From contig JACKQL020000008.1 of the NCBI GenBank assembly GCA_018296165.2, positions 992,001-1,056,000 of the forward strand: a stretch of DNA of 64,000 bases. The letters run 5' to 3'. Below, one piece after another: positions 36,289 through 48,091 of the stretch. Origin of the DNA: Termitomyces sp. T153 (Eukaryota; Basidiomycota; Agaricomycetes; Agaricales; Lyophyllaceae). A program made the translations under genes and the position numbers. Position 1 is the first letter of the stretch, and the number at the start of each line of letters is the position of its first letter. The notes beneath the pieces are model-generated. The model saw only the letters and a list, made by a program, of their open reading frames with translations, was not told the origin of the DNA and did no database searches.

Positions 36289-37898
36289 TTACATACTTGC
36301 CTTTGTATTCTGCTGTATAAACAAAGATGACACGTCAGTATTTGAAAAGAAAGTACTAGGAAAGACAATTACTGTTGAGTGGTTTTCAAGCCGAGACAAC
36401 TCAAATATTGTGTTCTGGCTGGGAATAGCTAGAGCATCATCACCCTTATTGTCATACCACCAGAATTTCCGTGCATTGAGGCTGCTCATCAGCGAATTTG
36501 TGTATAGCTTGGAAAGTGGAGTGTTAAAAAGTAGGTATCTAGATGGAGTCAGGAAATTGCAGCTAATCAGTGAGAGAAAAATTACTCACAACCCTGTTGG
36601 CTAAAAAAAAACAAGATCAATGAAAATGGCTTTTTGGCTTGTCAACAGAAAACTTGCACTCAGCAAAAACAACATCAAGCTAACAAAGCTACATGGTGAG
36701 TAAGTTTACTACTTCTTTTTTCATAAGATTAAAAAAAAAACTCACGCCCATATTGCTGTAATGAGACCTAAATGGAAATCATCCATCTATTCCACTAGAT
36801 CAAAGAATATTATATGCAAACCTGTTTGTACAGTCACTGTAAATGTTTCAATTAGGTTGTTTGTACACATATTCTGAGTATTTGTGAACACTTACACCTT
36901 ATCAAATGATCAATATAGGTATTTGTTCGTACAAATCCAGTCCTATGATTTTTCTGATCAAATATTAAGTGCTGCAGGAAGCTCATAGTTTTCATATTCA
37001 GAATCACCAGATAGAACACCAGAGTGCCGGTAATGAGTATGTTCGCAAGAGAAGAACATCCAAGCCCTTTGAAAATCAACTAAAAGTTTATTGAAAACGT
37101 AGGAAGACCCGTACATAGTATGACAGTTACTTGAAGCTTTGGAGTTCGAAATTCATCAAATTGTGGTACAATGCCTACAACAACTGCAGTTGCAATACCC
37201 ATCACTATAAGCCATGTCAGTTGATTAAGATACTATATCAAGAAGAAAAATCTCTTGCTCACAGAATGATGATGCTGCACACAGCAGGATGCTAATTGTG
37301 ATTATCTTGCTTGCTGTGAGAATTTTAACTCTCCAAGCAAAGAAGGCTTGCACAAGCCCACCAAGAATTCCCTGGAACAAGGTGAGCTTCCCGAGAATGC
37401 GGAAGAAATACAGATTATACTGTAAGGGCAGGACCTGGCATAAAGTCAGCTTCTGGCAAAATATGTATTTTCAATCGGGCTCACTAGTTGCAAAGACCCA
37501 ATCTGCTGTTTTCAAGTAATTGACATCGCCTGAGGATTGTCAATACCTATACAACAAGCAATAGTCTATGCACTTTCAACATACCAAAATGGTAAATCAA
37601 AGTGTCATACACATATAGAAGGGTGAAGAGAGTGTGGACCGTGTCACCAACAAATAGCAAGTAGACCTGGTTATCTGCATGAGATTGCAACTGATAGTAT
37701 TGGTGCAATAGACTCACAAATCCACGAATCCAGATTCTGTCACTGAAAGCTGCTGTGAGTATATGAGAAAAAAAGTATGCACAGCACAACCCACCAATTC
37801 GAAGAATTGTGGTAGAGATATATTTGTGTAATGGTGATGCCATACAATAGGACGTTGATTACTGTTCCAACCAGCAAAGGCCCGTAACTTCGCACCAT
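36289..37898 (-). pseudogene. DUF6534-type multi-pass membrane protein, probably decaying
   Basis: Segments of a membrane protein common in mushroom genomes appear in order on the minus strand, separated by intron-like gaps: SYGPLLVGTVINVLLYGITI, QIYLYHNSSNW, DRIWIRGF, VYLLFVGDTVHTLFTLLYVY, DVNYLKTADWVFAT, GILGGLVQAFFAWRVKILT, MGIATAVVVGIVPQFDEF, FKGLGCSSLANILITGTLVF, KNHRTGFVRTNTYIDHLI, LTVQTGLITAIWA, LFNTPLSKLYTNSLMSSLNA, and an SNTDVSSLF tail ending at 36289. Six or seven hydrophobic helices fit. The junction between YIDHLIR and LTVQT needs one extra base, and the join before LFNTPLSK does not keep frame, so I read it as broken or breaking. Function of the family is unknown. The AT content is much higher than in neighbouring genes. 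Confidence 0.6.
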
Positions 37899-40246
37899 CT
37901 AATCATCAGAGGAAAGCTTGGTTAAATGTTAAATAGTACCCACAATTCTTGAAGTAGAGACAGAGCCATAATTATTGAAAAGTACAGGGGTCCGGGAGGG
38001 AAAGTTTACGCTTCAATGTGAACTCATCTATATATCGTTGTAACTTATTTATATACCGTATAGTACCTGCTTCATCAAAGGAATATCATTGTTGGTGGCC
38101 AGAGATAAGAGAGGTATTATTGCTAGTGAACTGCAAATATAACCCTGTCACGGGTCCCGGTCACAGTATTGGTTGCCCTGAAGGCTGAGTGCCGAGTATT
38201 TCAATACGCGAACAACTGGACTTCCACATCAGAATAAGTATATGGGGCTCTATCGGGCTGTGGTTGATAGTTGTACTCATCACGCGTATTGCCACACCGA
38301 ACACATCTTAAAGTTCTTCGATGATGCTTGCTCATGATTACGACATTGCCCAGCCATTTCTCAGGCAGCAAAAGCTCGGATTTATTTATATATACCCGCT
38401 ACGCATAGCTATCCACACCCCTTACTGTGTATCCGTAAGTCCTGTTGATGACCGAGCAGTAAAAGTGACGAATACAGGTGATCTGTTCACTTGAGAACAC
38501 ATCAATGCCTCGAGTTGTGGCCGAAAAGATCGAGTTCCTCTGTTAGCTTCTGGTGATTCCTTCTGGCCCCATCAAATGGTCCGTTCACCTTGACAATAGT
38601 CCTAGACACCCAGTCATACCGCCCGGCGACTCCAGCACAAATTCACCACCATAGACCTACATTCGTCGAGCGAATTCTCGGCATATCTTGCAGCCCTATC
38701 CAGGTTTCTGAGCTCAGTCAGGCTGGCAAGTATTGGTTTCTCTTGAAGGTCCAGAACATCAGATAGAAGCGCACGGCATATTCCTTTCAAAAGACTCCAT
38801 GGAGAGATCCGCAATATCATCATATGGCTGCCAAAGGGTATATATTCATTGCGATGCAGATTTAGAATAGGGGAATGATTTCCTACCGAGCTGAGAAGAG
38901 GGCACATCGTACTAATATCAATGAATGGCGGACTTTCATGTGGCGAAGGCCCGAAACAATGTTACCACGTTCCAAGCTTACCTGGATCCATCTCCAAATG
39001 CAGTCATAAGTCTCTTCGTCCGCATCTCGGCTGACGCTCGCGTTCATCTTACTGAGAATTTTTTGATGATTAGTGATACCTTTTTTACGATGGTCGCAAC
39101 TGTACCTTCTGTATAATCCAGCCCGAGATTTTTCCCAATCAACACGAGCGTCACGTCCATGGTCTTTGAATCTTCGTTGACAGAGTACAGAGCGAAATCT
39201 GTGTTCTTCTGGATTTCTTCGCATTCATCGTGGATACCAAGATTTCAAGTTCCCTGCACTCAATTTGCGGGATGTTGCTCCTTCTTCTAGGTATATCGAG
39301 TCGGCGGCCTGCAATTTAGTGTCCTTTTGAGACATCAAGAAAGTGAGTCAGAAGAGTAGCATTGGAACAGCAGGCAAAACAAAAGGAATCAGCGACCACT
39401 TTCGAAGCGTAAAATATTAATATTGTCGACTCGCGACAGTCTTTGGAGTGACGCCCAGAATCACTGCCGTGCCCAGTTCTGAATTCACGAAGGTTTCTCT
39501 GGACTATGGACTACGTCCTTGTCATAGATCCTTCAGTTTGCAATAAATGAGATTTGTACGGAGAGCGTCGCGACGTTGCTCGAAGATTTAGCGTTTGACG
39601 TTTTCGACCTGTGCAACTGATCGAGAATGGACCAGAATCTGCAAATTAGGCCTTGGGTTCGGCTTGTACGACTCTTTCTCAGCCAAACATATAGAGGGAT
39701 GGGTCGAGAGTAGTAGTACCACTACTGAAGTACCAAGATAGGCACTTACCACCTGCGAAGATGATATAAATCAAAATGCTTCAAGCAGAGCTGGAAGTCG
39801 TTGTTGAAGTTTGAACGAATTCGTAGTGATAGGGTGACTGTTAGGAGCATCCATTCAGAATCCTTACCAGACCGTCACCTCCTCTGAGATGCACTGACTG
39901 ACAATTTGTTGTTACCGGATCTGGCAAAACACTAGAAGCCCTGGTGGGGTTGCTTTCACCTTATGGGGCGAGGCTCAACGTTCGACGTCAACTGACATTG
40001 CTCGTGACTTGAGGCTGTTCTACACGCGGCCACCACGCTACCAATCATGAGGATTGCCTGCAGACTGCAATAGTCTGCCCCTTCCATTAAACATTTATCT
40101 CTTTTTCACCGCGTTGAGAAACCTGGTCATCCTTCAAACTTGTCGGCCTACTTGACTACCACTACTGATCATTGCTTATTCCTTGATCCCTCGTCAGGAC
40201 TATCTCAATTACGGCTTTATCACAGCTCATATCAAGCATTATCGCG
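37899..40246. other. gene-poor region with an unassigned minus-strand coding-like patch
   Basis: Between 38614 and 39300 the minus strand has coding-like pieces joined by plausible introns (for example an exon ending GACTGCATTTGGAGATGGAT, a GTAAGC donor near 38980, and an acceptor CTTCTCAG before 38890, then a 97-residue open frame ending in CWSRRAV). I recognise no family, so I leave it as a possible gene or relic. The remainder, including TATA-like text near 38390 and 38030, shows nothing I can name. Confidence 0.3.
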
Positions 40247-41565
40247 ATGGTCCTTAGCTTGTTCAGCTGGGGACCCAGTAATCAACATGCACGCTTGCCA
40301 CAAGTACGTGTAAAGCTTGGTGCATTCATCTCTTCAAATTCTCATTGGTTTATTACCGATCAACAGCAATATTATCCTCCTACCCAAGCCGTCTATCATA
40401 ATCATCCCCCTAATCGCAATCGATCTGGACCTCAAATCACTCATCACAACCCTTCCATGTACGTTCAAACTCCACCCCAGCCTGTAGGCTTGTGTCGGGT
40501 GAGAATATTACGTCTTTCGCTGTCCTCAGAAACAAAATGACATTGCTTGCACATTTAGGGCTGCGGCAAGAGACCTAAATACGTAGAGAAGAATGGACGT
40601 GTACATGATTACTGCGGCAGAACCTGCCGAGATAGGTATCATTCCCCTTCAGTGAGCCCTGTGAACTTTCCTTCGCGAGTTTATCTATGTGCGCATGGCG
40701 GCTGCACCATCGGGACTCCAACTCCGGGTGACTACTGCATGGTTCACAGGTGATCGATCCTTCATTTCCATCGTGGACTTCTGTTTCAATTTAACTGGAT
40801 CTTCAGTCAAAAAGGGCACTTGAATGTTCAAACGAACTACAAGTGGAAGAGCCATGGTGGCCCATTGTCCGCACAACCTCGGCCATCCCCGCGAGCGCTC
40901 CCGCTCAGAAAATACTGCAAATCAAGCCCTCCAAATCCTGGCTCCAACTCGCAGAATTACAGGCCCATACTTTTCTATAACAAGCACGAGCCTTATTATG
41001 AGTTCACGAACTTCTCCGATCACTCTGTCAGGTATCATGGACACTATTACAAGACAAGCGAGCACCTATTCCAATCATTGAAGGTTTGAAAATCTCTTGT
41101 CCTTCGTTGTTGTGAAGGCTCATGAGAGTTTCAGTTTCTTGATGTTAGGCCAGATATTGCAATGAAAATCAGGGGTACGAGCACAGCTCGAGAAGCGTTC
41201 AGTATCGCCCAGGCTAACAAGCCATACCAACGACCGGATTGGCTTCAAGTTAACATCAATATGGTCTGTCCCCATCGGTTTCTTCTGGTTCACATCACTT
41301 TGTTCATTCGGGTCTATAGATGGATATTGCGCTCCTTCACAAGTTCCAGCAGCACAGAAATTTGAAAGATATGTTACTGGCGACAGGTGACGCTGAGCTC
41401 ATTGAGGTGAACAGAAGCGTGATCTTACCGATGATGACTGATTCTTCTGGACAGAACTCCCCCTCTGACGCGTTCTGGGGCAATGGAGCCCACAAACTAG
41501 GAAGAAATGAACTGGGCAAGGCCCTTATGCGATTGAGAGGCAAGTTTCAACGTGGAGAAGCGTGA
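40247..41565 (+). CDS. NADAR-domain protein (YbiA / DUF1768-like)
   Basis: Exons 40247-40303, 40367-40498, 40559-40749, 40807-41083, 41135-41263, 41320-41406 and 41455-41565 join to 327 residues. Residues about 1-125 are Pro/Tyr-rich with a Cys/His cluster (LCRGCGKRPKY, DYCGRTC, LCAHGGC, DYCMVH) that may bind zinc. The C-terminal domain carries NADAR marks: ILFYNKHEPYYEFTNFS, YKTSEHLFQSLKF, PDIAMKIRGTSTAREA, RPDW, MDIALLHKFQQH, LLATGDAELIE, and DAFWGNGAHKLGRNELGKAL. Bacterial and plant members clear toxic intermediates of riboflavin synthesis or act on ADP-ribose adducts; the fungal substrate is unknown. The third exon might hide another short intron around 40620-40680. The frame is open throughout. 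Confidence 0.85.
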
Positions 41566-41797
41566 GAGCAGTCAATACTTGTACTGAACAGAGAAAATGC
41601 TATGCTAATCTGTTTTTTGTTTCCTGTACTATTGCTTTTGCTGCCTGTACTATTTACTAGTGTTCCCTGGAGTTTGATAGTAGCACTGCATGGAATGTGC
41701 CGTGTTGATCATGAACGGTTCGCTTCTGATCGCATAACCTTGTCTTCAACCTCTATGAAAGACCAAACTGTACCTACTTCCTTTCTCCATCTAACTC

Positions 41798-43144
41798 ATG
41801 CCACGATACCTCGGTGACGACGATGGACGTTCGAGTGAAAGTGATGAGGAAGATATTGAGGAGTTATTAGACGAAGAGTCTGAACCGGAAGATCTCGTTC
41901 AAGCCACTCCGTCGCGACGAAAACGCAAACAAGACGAGGCCGCGCTGTCTGCGTCCAATATCATAGTAGAAACAGCATTCGATGCCTACTTCAAGCACAA
42001 CAGCACTCGCTCGCGGACCTCTGCAAATGTCTTTTCATCACTCGTCCCCCCTCTGACGGCGGAAGAGTATACTGAAGGCATCGAGTCAGCAGCCAAAGGC
42101 CTCAACCTCGAGCCCTTGCAGCCCAGCATACTGACTGACTCCTCACGCGACTTACTTTTTGTGCGGTTCATGCGTGAGCTGGCAGAGGGATTCAACCTTC
42201 TCATGTACGGTTTTGGCTCGAAACGACGCGTTCTCAACGACTTTGCGACAGAATACTGTGCAAAAGCAGGACATGTCGTCGTAGCGAACGGCTTCCAACC
42301 CGAATTCACCTTCAAAGACCTTCTTTCCTCTATTGAACGCATCCCAGGCATCCTTAACACCGAGCTGTCATCCACAACCCCCGAAACACAATCTAAACGC
42401 ATCTACGACTTTTTTTCTGCCCCAGGGCCCAGACGACCTCTCTACCTCATCATCCACAACATCGACGCTGCACCTCTCCGTGCCCCAAAGGCCAAATCAT
42501 GTCTTGCCCTCCTCGCACTTAACCCGCGCATCCACCTCGTTGCCTCCATCGATCACATCAACGCTCCCCTTCTATTCTCCACCTCCGAATCAGCCGCTCG
42601 AAAACCCGATGCACACGCCCCGCCACCCTCTGTGCCCCGTCGTGGATTCGCATGGCTCTGGCACGACCTCACCACGCTCGCGCCGTACGACTTTGAGCTC
42701 GCATTCACGGACCGGACATCTATCAAGGGGGCTCACGGTGGTGGGTCACGTAAGAAGACGGACGGGTTGGTCTTACAAGGTGCTGGTGCAGCAGCGATCA
42801 CAGAGACGGCGGCTCTGCATGTCCTCGCATCCGTCACTCAGAAGGCGAAGAAACTTTTCGTCCTGATCGGGACGAGGCAACTGGAAAGCATAGAAGAGAG
42901 CGACATAACGGGCCCAGCGGAAAAGGATATGCAACAGTTTGGGATAGGGTACGATATGCTGTTCCATATCGCGCGGAATGACTTTATCGCGACGAATGAT
43001 ACCGCAATGCGTTCGTTATTGGGCGAGTTCCGCGATCACAACTTGGTAGTATCTGCACAAGGAACGTCGGGCGAGGTTCTCTGGATCCCACTTCGTAAAG
43101 AAAGGCTGGCTAGTGTTTTGAAATCACTCCAGGAAGAGGCATAA
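41798..43144 (+). CDS. ORC2: origin recognition complex subunit 2
   Basis: Single exon, 448 residues, starting MPRYLGDDDGRSSESDEED, an acidic and probably phosphorylated N-terminus with a basic patch (SRRKRKQDE). The body has ORC2 family text: FMRELAEGFNLLMYGFGSKR (the degenerate P-loop-like core), VVVANGFQPEFTFKDLL, RPLYLIIHNIDAAPLR, LNPRIHLVASIDHINAPLL, WLWHDLTTLAPYDFE, GIGYDMLFHIARNDFIATND, LLGEFRDHNLVV, and a C-terminal winged-helix-like end. ORC2 is one of six subunits of the complex that marks replication origins in the nucleus and loads MCM helicase. It is shorter than animal and yeast homologs because the N-terminal tail is brief. Absence of introns is unusual beside its neighbours. 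Confidence 0.93.
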   Translation: MPRYLGDDDGRSSESDEEDIEELLDEESEPEDLVQATPSRRKRKQDEAALSASNIIVETAFDAYFKHNSTRSRTSANVFSSLVPPLTAEEYTEGIESAAKGLNLEPLQPSILTDSSRDLLFVRFMRELAEGFNLLMYGFGSKRRVLNDFATEYCAKAGHVVVANGFQPEFTFKDLLSSIERIPGILNTELSSTTPETQSKRIYDFFSAPGPRRPLYLIIHNIDAAPLRAPKAKSCLALLALNPRIHLVASIDHINAPLLFSTSESAARKPDAHAPPPSVPRRGFAWLWHDLTTLAPYDFELAFTDRTSIKGAHGGGSRKKTDGLVLQGAGAAAITETAALHVLASVTQKAKKLFVLIGTRQLESIEESDITGPAEKDMQQFGIGYDMLFHIARNDFIATNDTAMRSLLGEFRDHNLVVSAQGTSGEVLWIPLRKERLASVLKSLQEEA

Positions 43145-43551
43145 TTAATAACGAGTGGAAATGGGTTTTATTCTCCCCATTACGAGAGGGAACGTCCCGG
43201 AAGGGACGAGCGAGTATGTAGTACTACACTGATACTGTAGGTTAACAATACAACAATATAGATACGCGTAGTGCTAGATATGACAGGATAGCAAGGGTGA
43301 TTGACTGAAAGTGGGGACGTGGGACGAGGGGTTTGTGAAAATTGCAATCGTAAAATTAGATGAAATGGAATGGATGAAACGAGAGTGGGATGGTCGGTAG
43401 CGGTGGGTAACATGATATACATGATACAAAGGAAAGACACAGCTCGAGGAAGGGTTTAAACACGTACAGATTTCATTCAACATCATTGGAGCACATTAGA
43501 AAAGAAGTAAACACCTGAGAGGAACGATTTTGATCATGGTGCCTTCTTCCT

Positions 43552-46374
43552 CTACTCAACCCGGTTCATGTACTCTTTATACAAAGAATCCACAAACGCC
43601 TTGTCGGTCTGCTCCCCAAGAAACATCAGCACATCAGTCCCCATCACAATATCAATCACAACACAGACGTACATGGATCAGCATCAACACCTCCCTCACA
43701 AAATCGTTCCTCTCCAACACAGGCGTCTTCCTCATCTTCCCCACCATCGCAGCAGCATCAAGCACACCGTCCCTCACAGCCTCGGGGACCACCAGCTGTC
43801 CCTTCGCCAACGGCGGGTACACATTCTGCTTCGACGACGATGCAACACCGTTCCTGCCGTTTCCATTTGGCATATTCTGCTGCTGTTGATAGTGGTAGTT
43901 ATGGGGATGATGATGGGGATGAAGGTCCGGCGACGGACAGGGCGAAGGCGACTCGGGCTGTTCCGCATACTCATACACCCTCCCGCCAGCTCTTAACGTC
44001 GGCACAACAGCAGGAACATCCCAGCTCCTCTCAATTTCCTCCCTCTCCCTCGCCTGCTCCGCCGCTCTCTCCTTCCGGCTCTGCTTCCTCACCCGGCCCT
44101 TCTTCTCCTTCTCCTTCTCTGCCGCGACCCCAACCCCGGCATGCCCAGTCCTCCCTCCATTCCCATTTTCATTCGCGCCGGATCGATAATGCGAACAAAA
44201 AGCATCAGGATCGCTTAACGCACTCGTATCTTCAAAATCCAACTCGAGAATCTCGTCGTCATCACCGTCGTCGCTCGGCGAACTTCCTCTGTTACGGTGG
44301 GTGGTGATTGTCGCATTAGTGTTACTCATCGTGTTATTACTATTACGATTATTGGTGGTGGTAGTCGCCCTTGAATGAGAATAAGGCCATAATTCCGAGT
44401 CAGACTCGAACGGAACAAGCGGGCGTTCAGTGCCCAAAGGCACCTTGCCATGAGTGGCAGAAGCAGAAGCAGGGACATGGTCCCCCTGCTGCGAGCGATG
44501 GTGCTGACGTCTCCCAATCACAGACGCAGGACCCAACGCCGACCCCGGACGATGCTGGCGCCCAACAGGCGGGGTGATAAACCCATTCACCGGCGGTCTA
44601 GGCGTAACATCACCATTAATCCTCCTTCCCTGTCCATATCCCCTTCCGTTCTGATGATGTCCATGCCCATTAATGGGCTCAGCAATGACCGGTCGACCCG
44701 CGCTCGCGCCCGCGGCTTGCACTTCTTCATCTGCATCGGGATCTAAGACTGTGCTTGAGGTCGAGTACCCGTCTGACGTCGATTGTCCGTATCCGTAGAA
44801 ATCACTCGTGTCTTCGTCTTCGTTGTCGCCTTCGCGCGAGCTCGAATGGGAGGACCGTGCGTCAGTGCTGTAGGCTGTTGATGCGGCGGAAGCTGTACGA
44901 GAGGGCGGGTGACCGAGGAGCGTGGAGAGAGTTGATTGGTCGAGGACTTGAGGTGTGGGAGTGGTGGTCGGAATGGGGTTGTGAATGGGAACTTTAGACG
45001 TAGAGGTGATTGTGGATGTAGATGCTGTGATTGTGGAAACAGAAGTGATAGAAGAGGAAGGACCGATGGTTGAGACGGATGCGGAGGCGAAGATGGAGTC
45101 GAGGAGGCTGAGTCCGGTGTTGATCGTGCCGGAAGAGGGAGGCGACGGGATGGTAACTGACTGGCTGAGGTCGCCGCCGCCGAGAGCGGTGAGTAGGGAT
45201 AAAGCAGAAGTCGAGGCTGTTTGCGCGGATGTTGCGGCCGAAAGAAGCGGAGTAGGTTGCATTTTTGCGAAGAGTTTGTCCAGCTCCGAAAGGCCGGTGG
45301 GTTGCAGAGTTTGGCCTTGGGCAGAACCCGGGAACGAGATCGCAGAGGGCGTAGCAGGTAACGACGAAACTCCGTTAGCTGCACATAAGATCAACGAAGG
45401 CAGAGGCACAAGCAGCTGATCAAAATACCTTGTGATCGATTGGCTAGAGAGGTTGGTGGCGGCCTATCTGGGCCGTAGCGGAATTCTTGCGGGTAAGGTT
45501 GGTTCCTCTTGATATACGAGTGAAGGCTGGGTTGAAAGGTCAGGGACCACGATTATAATTTAATTGCGCCTCGAATCACCGGGTGAATGTATCGATGAGT
45601 GGTTCCCTCGAGTCCGTTGCGAACATCCAGAGACCAATTGTTTTTGATTCGCCTTTTTGGCTTGCTGATAGTGATTCTACATTTGGAACAGCGTAAGCGT
45701 CGTGAAATTTGTCGAGCGCCGCGTCGTTGTGGGTGGCGCGCACGTTCGCGAGTCTCCTGTCGGTGAATTCTGGATAGGAGCGGATGATGAGATAGCTGCC
45801 GTGGGCACCGATGTTGTCTTCGGGATATAGACGTTGTACATGGTCATCCGTTCCCATTCGGTTCAGGATATAGAATCCATAGGGCGGGTACGTTTCTCTG
45901 GCAATCATTTTTTGATCAGCCAACAGTTCAATCAAAGAGGATAACTGTGAGCAATACAAGTGGCTCGGGCGGCTAATTGTCACACACGCAAAAAAATAAA
46001 TGAAAAAAGGAATCGCGAAGCGCAGGAAACAAGAGGCCCAAGCAAGCAAAGCACAAGACATCAAGATCGAGATGTAAGACGCACCGTTCGTAGAGAAACA
46101 TGCTTCCCTCGTACCCCAGCTTTTCCCACTTGGTGCCGTTGTGGTGGTAGACACACACATGGCTGAATTGATCAAAGATAGAGGTGATGGAGGGATCCCG
46201 CCGACGCAACACTTTGAGATTATGCTGATATCTGGATGCGGGAGACATGCCAGTGCCTGCGGATTGGATCGAGGCACTAAAATGTTGTTGTCTGAGGGGC
46301 GAGAGGGGTGGCTCTGAGGCTGAGGGGTTTGGTGGGGGAGAAGCGTATGATGAGTTGCGGTGCGGGGGACCCAT
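43552..46374 (-). CDS. DCP1: mRNA-decapping enzyme subunit 1
   Basis: Five exons, 46374-46085, 45897-45580, 45526-45429, 45378-43673 and 43611-43552, join to 823 residues. Residues about 30-200 form the EVH1-like DCP1 domain: RYQHNLKVLRRRDPSITSIF, FSHVCVYHHNGTKWEKLGYE, GSMFLYERETYPPYGFYILN, YPEDNIGAHGSYLIIRS, and GLWMFATDSREPLIDTF. A very long Ser/Thr/Pro-rich middle follows with short motifs (GLSELDKLFAKM, GLSLLDSIFASA, QSTLSTLLGHPP) that may be decapping-partner binding sites. The end (VLERNDFVREVLMLI, then TDKAFVDSLYKEYMN) resembles the DCP1 trimerisation helix. DCP1 activates the decapping enzyme DCP2 in cytoplasmic P-bodies. The protein is much longer than yeast Dcp1 because of the middle. 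Its start lies 139 bases from a divergent gene. Confidence 0.93.
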
Positions 46375-46513
46375 GGCGGTGGAGGAGGTGGTGATGGTAT
46401 TGGAGGAAGGAGCGGCGCTGAGCCATAAATGAAGCTCTGAGATCACTTTGTCCGTGTTTGTTTCCAAAGACATTGGCCCTGGATGCCACCGCAAAATTTG
46501 TTGCACTTGGACC
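46375..46513. promoter_or_regulatory. short bidirectional promoter region between DCP1 and a divergent gene
   Basis: Only 139 bases separate the two ATGs, so both 5' regions must share it. I see no clear TATA box; assignment rests on gene arrangement. Confidence 0.5.
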
Positions 46514-47613
46514 ATGGCGTTGGCTGGGACCGCTCGGGTGTTCAGCGAAGGCCACCAGCGCGTCCTGCTCGCCAATCATCTCTCCCTCAAATATGGCCTC
46601 GCCGTCGTCCGCGACATCCTCGCCAACAAAGAGAGTCCTCTCCACAGTCCCCTCGGCATGACCACCGACGAACTCTACAAACTCAGCCTCCAACACACTC
46701 CCTCGCCCGAGTTCTACAATCCCCATACAAGGGCAAACAAGCCGTATCCTCCCATGCCTGTCCCGAGAATAAAGGGTAAGAAGAGGGAACAACCACCTGC
46801 TCCTCCAAACCCAGAGCACCCCGTCCGGTCTAAAGCGTACGCAAAATCCTTCTCTTCTATCTACACTCCCAAACCGAGACTTCTCACAGATTCCTCAAGA
46901 AAATCATTCTCCAATACCTCGTGGGGACCCAGGAGATCGTAAAGACACGCGCCGATAGGTTAGTGGACAGTTCGAAAGTATTCAAAACGAACAAGAAGGG
47001 CAAAAGGATCCCTGTCGAGGACACCGGGGCCGGCCCAGTCACACAACCAGTCTGGGTTTGGAAGTCGGTCAACGTCGTCGACCCTGCGTCAATCAAACGC
47101 CAGCCAAAGCCCCCACCACAGCTCATCGAGCCCTTCGGCGCGGAGGTTGGCGTCGGCGAGGACTTTAGCCACCTCAACGAGAGGCGCCAGAAGTCGAGAA
47201 GCGCGGCCGTACGGAGAGAGTTGCATATGTTGAAGGTGTCGACCGCAGGCGCGGAGCTCAGGAGATTGCGGTCTGGAGGCGTGATGAAGAGCCGACAGGA
47301 AAGGAATTGGGAGGAGAAGAGGTTGGCGGCAAGGGAGGAGAAGAGGTTAGCACCACGCAAGGATTTCGCTGCTGAGGAGAGGAAGTTTGTGCCGCGCAAG
47401 GATTCTGCTGTGGAGGAGAGAGGGTTTGCGCCGCGCAAGGATGCGGAGGCAATGGAGGAGAGACCACGCAAGGATCCAGCGGCAAGAGAGGAGAGACCGC
47501 GCAAAGATCCAGCGGCAAGGGAGGAAAGGAGTTTGCCGCGCAAGGGTATCATGAATATGATGAAAAAAATTGAGTCTGACGTGTATGACAAGTCAGTCGA
47601 CAGGGCCAGATAG
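46514..47613 (+). CDS. unknown basic protein with charged tandem repeats
   Basis: Two exons, 46514-46836 and 46890-47613, joined across a 53-base intron, give 348 residues. The start MALAGTARVFSEGHQRVLLA begins a helical N-terminus; the next stretch has LKYGLAVVRDILANKESPLH, then LKKIILQYLVGTQEIVKTRADRL after the intron, and PVEDTGAGPVTQPVWVWKSV. An N-terminal mitochondrial targeting peptide is possible but not clear. From about residue 255 to 330 the protein is a degenerate repeat around (E)ERxxxPRKDxAA (47320-47540), alternating acidic and basic residues, and then ends in KKIESDVYDKSVDRAR. I do not recognise the family; the first half looks conserved, and the repeat is probably variable. 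Confidence 0.75.
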
Positions 47614-48091
47614 ATGGTTATAAGAGGCCGTCACGATTTTTAGGCATGTCTTTGTCCCAGATCATCATCATAATAATATATTAGCTCCTATCTTTTCTAT
47701 ATACGCGTCCGTGAACACGCGTCTTTTCGACGTGACTCAAATTGAGCCTATGAAAACGGGAATTACAAAGTCAGTCTTATCGATTCTTCTTTCGATCGAA
47801 TGCTAATATTCCCTCATATGTACAAGAACTCTTTGAATATGTGCTCTCTGAACGATGACCCAAATGTTCAAGCACTCAAGTAGATATTGTCTATCGAAAG
47901 TGCAGTATGATCTAGCCCCAGCTTGTAACATTGACACTGAGTACTGATGCTCGAGTCTGATACGTGCACGCCTCCGGTGTACACGGCATTCGCAATCTAC
48001 GTTCCTAGGCATCCGACTGACTCCTACGCCTTCTCGTGTATATAAAACATGTGGAATCAAGATATGTACCTCTGCGCCCTTTTCACCTCTC
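47614..48091. other. intergenic region with TATA-like element before the MATE gene
   Basis: GTATATAAAA at 48037-48046 lies about 45 bases upstream of the MATE ATG and is a good TATA-box candidate. No gene seen in the rest. Confidence 0.5.

Noticed and set aside
44985..45419. 144-residue plus-strand frame opposite DCP1
   Set aside because: Shadow of the Ser/Thr-rich DCP1 middle, which leaves other frames open by composition.
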